Assembly: GCA_964247085.1 (NCBI GenBank)
Contig: CAXTSX010000016.1
Coordinates: 1 to 64,000, forward strand
Length of the DNA stretch: 64,000 bases
DNA from: JAAFHZ01 sp964247085
Lineage (GTDB): Bacteria > Cyanobacteriota > Cyanobacteriia > Cyanobacteriales > Chamaesiphonaceae
Direction of reading: 5' to 3'
Shown here: piece after piece, positions 61,012 through 64,000 of the stretch
Layout: each line of letters starts with the position of its first letter
How positions within the stretch are numbered: the first letter of the stretch is position 1
Position numbers and translations under genes: made by a program
Notes under the pieces: generated by a model
Database searches by the model: none
Told to the model about the DNA's origin: nothing
The model's input: only the letters and a program-made list of their open reading frames with translations

Positions 61012-62160
61012 ATGGCAACCAACCACATCTTAGAAATCGAACAGCAGTTTGGCCAGAGCATCTGGATGGATAACCTCAGCCGGGATTTACTGACCTCCGG
61101 CGAGTTAACCACTCTGATCGCATCGCGTGGGGTGTTGGGGATTACTTCCAACCCAGCAATTTTTGAGAAGGCGATCGTGGGCAATGCGGTTTATGATCGC
61201 GATATTGAAGAGGGGCTGCGCACGGGTAAATCCTTAGAAGAAATTTACGAATCTTTGATATTTACCGATATTCAGATGGCTGCCGATCAACTGCTGCCGG
61301 TCTATCAAAAATCCCAGGGAGTGGATGGGTATGTCAGCATCGAAGTACCACCGACCATTTCAGCAGATACCGCCAAAACCATTAGTGAGGCGCTGCGCTA
61401 TTACCAGGCTATTAATCGCCCCAATGTGATGATTAAGATCCCCGGTACCCCGGAAGGTTTGCCCGCCGTCGAAAAAGTGATTGCCGAGGGGATCAACGTC
61501 AATGTCACTCTCCTATTTTCGGTGGAAAGCTATGTGGCCACGGCCTGGGCATATATTCGGGGTCTAGAGGCCAGAATGGCCAAGGGCTTAGAGGTGAATA
61601 ATATTTCCTCAGTGGCCAGCTTCTTCTTGAGCCGCATTGATACCAACATTGATAAGCGCTTAGATAATCTGATTACAGCCACCACTGATGAAGTGCTGCA
61701 AACCAAATTGCATGGATTGAAAGGTCAGATTGCGATCGCCAACGCCAAAGTGGCCTACCAGGAATACAAAAAAATAATTGCCAGCGATCGCTGGCAAAAA
61801 CTAGTAGCTAAAGACGCTCGCGTTCAACGGTTACTCTGGGCAAGTACTGGCACCAAAGATCCCAGCTACAGCGATGTCATGTACGTCGATGAGTTAATTG
61901 GTAATGATACAGTGAATACTCTGCCGCCCCAGACGATCGAAGCCTGCGCGGATCATTGCGACCCAGCCGATCGGATTGAATCCGGCGTGGACGAAGCTCA
62001 TCGGCTGATTGCTAGTTTGGCTGATGCCGATGTTGGCATCGACCTCGACGAAGTGATGGAAGAATTGCTGGTGGATGGGATCGACAAGTTCATCCAGCCC
62101 TTTGTAACTTTGATGGCTAGCCTGCAAGCCAAAATTGACGCGCTCGCTACTGCTAAATAA
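61012..62160 (+). CDS. tal: Transaldolase
   Basis: The ATG at 61012, ten bases after AGGAG, gives 382 residues; a GTG directly before it is also in frame. The TalB-like long form has DNLSRDLLTSGELTTLIASRGVLGITSNPAIFEKAI and the Schiff-base Lys region NVMIKIPGTPEGLPAVEK. It moves a three-carbon unit between sugar phosphates in the pentose phosphate pathway. It lies between fbp and zwf, 18 bp before zwf. Confidence 0.96.
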   Translation: MATNHILEIEQQFGQSIWMDNLSRDLLTSGELTTLIASRGVLGITSNPAIFEKAIVGNAVYDRDIEEGLRTGKSLEEIYESLIFTDIQMAADQLLPVYQKSQGVDGYVSIEVPPTISADTAKTISEALRYYQAINRPNVMIKIPGTPEGLPAVEKVIAEGINVNVTLLFSVESYVATAWAYIRGLEARMAKGLEVNNISSVASFFLSRIDTNIDKRLDNLITATTDEVLQTKLHGLKGQIAIANAKVAYQEYKKIIASDRWQKLVAKDARVQRLLWASTGTKDPSYSDVMYVDELIGNDTVNTLPPQTIEACADHCDPADRIESGVDEAHRLIASLADADVGIDLDEVMEELLVDGIDKFIQPFVTLMASLQAKIDALATAK

Positions 62161-62178
62161 TTAAATATCTTCTCTTCT

Positions 62179-63708
62179 ATGACATCATTATTGACCAATC
62201 CCCTCCGGGTCGGACTCCGCCAGGAAAAATTACCAGAGCCGCAGATTATCGTAATTTTTGGTGCTTCTGGGGACTTAACCCAGCGCAAATTGGTACCAGC
62301 CATCTATCAAATGAAGCTCGATCGACGGATGCCCCCCGAAATTACGATCGTGGGGGTCGCCAGACGGGACTGGAGCCACGAGTATTTCCGTGAACATCTA
62401 AAAAAAGGCGTAGAAGAGTTCGGCGATGGCATTAAAAATGAAGAGGCTTGGGAGGATTTTGCCCAAGGGCTTTATTACTGTCCTGGCGATATCGACAAAC
62501 CAGAAAGTTACCAACGGCTGAAAGCTTTTTTGGGTGAATTGGATGAGAAACGACAAACTAAGGGAAATCGGGTCTTTTATCTTTCGGTATCACCGAACTT
62601 TTTCCCCGAGGCGATCGAACAACTGGGCGAAGCCGGAATGCTTAACGATCCCGATAAGCAAAGGTTGGTGATTGAAAAACCCTTTGGCCGGGACTTAAAC
62701 TCAGCGCAAAATCTCAACCAGGTAGTGCAGAAAGTCTGCAAAGAAAAACAGGTTTATCGCATTGATCACTATCTAGGTAAAGAAACCGTCCAAAACCTGT
62801 TGGTCTTCCGGTTTGCCAATGCCATCTTTGAGCCCCTCTGGAATCGTCACTACATCGACCATGTCCAGATTACAGTGGCCGAAACCGTCGGGGTGGAAGA
62901 TCGGGCGGGCTACTATGAATCGGCAGGGGCGCTGCGGGACATGCTTCAAAACCATTTGATGCAGACTTTTTGTTTGACAGCCATGGAAGCGCCCAATTCC
63001 TTGGATGCCGATAGCATTCGTACCGAGAAGCTGAAAGTCTTGCAAGCAACCCACTTAGCCGATCTGCAAAACCTGGATCGCTGTGCCGTGCGTGGTCAGT
63101 ACACAGCTGGTTCCATGAAGGGTAAAGAAGTGTCTGGTTATCGCGAGGAACCTGGAGTGGCGGCTGATTCTAATACACCCACTTATGTATCAATGAAGTT
63201 CTCGATCGATAACTGGCGCTGGCAAGGGGTGCCTTTTTACTTGCGTACTGGCAAGCGGATGCCCAAGAAGGTTTCGGAGATTGCCATTCAGTTTAAACAA
63301 GTCCCTTGGTTGATTTTTCAATCGGCAGCTAAACAGGCTAACCCCAACGTGCTGGTGCTGCAAATTTACCCGGACGAAGGGATCTCCATGCGCTTTGAAG
63401 CCAAAATGCCCGGACCCGACCTGCGCACCCGCACCGTCGATATGGATTTTGGCTACGGCTCTAGCTTTGGGGTGAAAAGCTCCGACGCTTACGATCGACT
63501 GTTGTTAGACTGTATGTTAGGCGACCAAACCCTCTTCACCCGCGCCGACGAAGTAGAAGAAGCCTGGCGCATCGTTACTCCGGCGTTATCCGCCTGGGAA
63601 TCCGATCGCAACCCTAATAATATGCCGACTTACCCAGCTGGAACTTGGGAGCCGATCGAAGCAGAACTGTTACTTAACCAAGATGGCCGTCGGTGGCGTC
63701 GGATTTAA
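62179..63708 (+). CDS. zwf: Glucose-6-phosphate 1-dehydrogenase
   Basis: First enzyme of the oxidative pentose phosphate pathway, yielding NADPH at night or in heterotrophic growth. The 509 residues have the nucleotide motif GASGDLTQRKLVPA, the active-site IDHYLGKETVQN with catalytic His, and the C-terminal glucose-6-phosphate-binding domain; the end LLNQDGRRWRRI is typical. The opcA gene, whose product activates the enzyme, starts 16 bp downstream. Confidence 0.97.
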   Translation: MTSLLTNPLRVGLRQEKLPEPQIIVIFGASGDLTQRKLVPAIYQMKLDRRMPPEITIVGVARRDWSHEYFREHLKKGVEEFGDGIKNEEAWEDFAQGLYYCPGDIDKPESYQRLKAFLGELDEKRQTKGNRVFYLSVSPNFFPEAIEQLGEAGMLNDPDKQRLVIEKPFGRDLNSAQNLNQVVQKVCKEKQVYRIDHYLGKETVQNLLVFRFANAIFEPLWNRHYIDHVQITVAETVGVEDRAGYYESAGALRDMLQNHLMQTFCLTAMEAPNSLDADSIRTEKLKVLQATHLADLQNLDRCAVRGQYTAGSMKGKEVSGYREEPGVAADSNTPTYVSMKFSIDNWRWQGVPFYLRTGKRMPKKVSEIAIQFKQVPWLIFQSAAKQANPNVLVLQIYPDEGISMRFEAKMPGPDLRTRTVDMDFGYGSSFGVKSSDAYDRLLLDCMLGDQTLFTRADEVEEAWRIVTPALSAWESDRNPNNMPTYPAGTWEPIEAELLLNQDGRRWRRI

Positions 63709-63724
63709 CCCCCTATTTGAAACT

Positions 63725-64000
63725 ATGACTACAATCATTCAAGCTTTGCCAGTAGTGCGGTTACTATCTCCCAAGGGGATTGCGGTTGATGCCATCACTA
63801 CTGAATTAAACGACCTGTGGCAGAATTCGGCAGACACAGCGGTACGGGCATCGACCTTCACTTTAATTGTCTACGAACCAGAACCAATTCAACATTTGCT
63901 GACCGTAATTGGATTCTACGATGGTCCGATCGATGGCATCATGGGACCGCTGACCAGAGAAGCGTTGTTCAATGCCCAAAAAGCCTATGATTTGCCCAAA
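63725..64000 (+). CDS. opcA: OpcA, glucose-6-phosphate dehydrogenase assembly/activator protein (partial)
   Basis: Only the first 92 residues are in the window; the frame is open to the right edge. The start MTTIIQALPVVRLLSPKG and a peptidoglycan-binding-like repeat (GFYDGPIDGIMGPLTREALFNAQKAYDLP) match cyanobacterial OpcA, which activates Zwf allosterically. It is 16 bp after zwf, completing fbp-tal-zwf-opcA. Confidence 0.93.
   Translation, partial: MTTIIQALPVVRLLSPKGIAVDAITTELNDLWQNSADTAVRASTFTLIVYEPEPIQHLLTVIGFYDGPIDGIMGPLTREALFNAQKAYDLPK

Overview
The window is chromosomal DNA of a cyanobacterium. Several genes are diagnostic: btpA (photosystem I biogenesis), a PAM68-type photosystem II assembly factor next to rpsO, inactive ClpR subunits beside ClpP, a VKOR-thioredoxin fusion, the oxidative pentose phosphate genes fbp-tal-zwf-opcA, a DevBCA exporter, and an ammonium transporter behind a GTA-N8-TAC NtcA box. 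CGATCG and GCGATCGC-like palindromes (HIP1 type) are scattered through the coding regions, which is also typical of cyanobacteria. I cannot name the species from the sequence.

Layout. 1-78: right end of an IS200/IS605 (TnpB-type) element whose body lies left of the window; it supplies the stop codon of a receptor-like gene that has lost its signalling domain. 1.8-10.5 kb: pentapeptide protein, hom, clpC, guaA, a small Cys-rich protein and a MscS-type channel protein. 11-15.4 kb: devBCA exporter with a divergent TetR regulator and a long inverted repeat in the devB leader. 15.5-19.2 kb: a compact cluster of exported thioredoxin, CcdA-like reductase, ECF sigma factor, membrane anti-sigma and lipoprotein MsrA, which looks like an envelope methionine-repair system with its own regulator. 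19.2-21.5 kb: TetR/oxidoreductase pair with two perfect 15-bp palindromes in the shared promoter, and a small antitoxin-like protein. 21.9-28 kb: TonB-dependent receptor divergent from BlaI-type repressor, M56 peptidase, ExbB, ExbD and TonB.

28-30.9 kb: clpR, a second ClpR-like subunit, clpP, PAM68 and rpsO. 31-37 kb: ABC exporter, map, comF, an AT-rich acyltransferase, a Mo-nitrogenase C-terminal-like protein and aroB. 37-46.6 kb: DEAD-box helicase, rimO, btpA, VKOR-Trx, dnaX, a conserved unknown gene overlapping rnhA. 46.6-54.4 kb: amt, an MDR oxidoreductase, a trypsin-like protease with nine TPRs, an orphan, bioA and thiE. 54.4-64 kb: GC-rich hairpins, FKBP isomerase, pyruvate dehydrogenase E2, YlqD, acyl-activating enzyme, DUF4870, and fbp-tal-zwf-opcA running off the right edge.

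The most interesting units are the sigma-controlled MsrA/thioredoxin/CcdA cluster, the BlaI/M56-linked TonB system, the triple ClpR-ClpR-ClpP operon, and the transposon end that truncates a receptor. No tRNA, rRNA or CRISPR array was seen.
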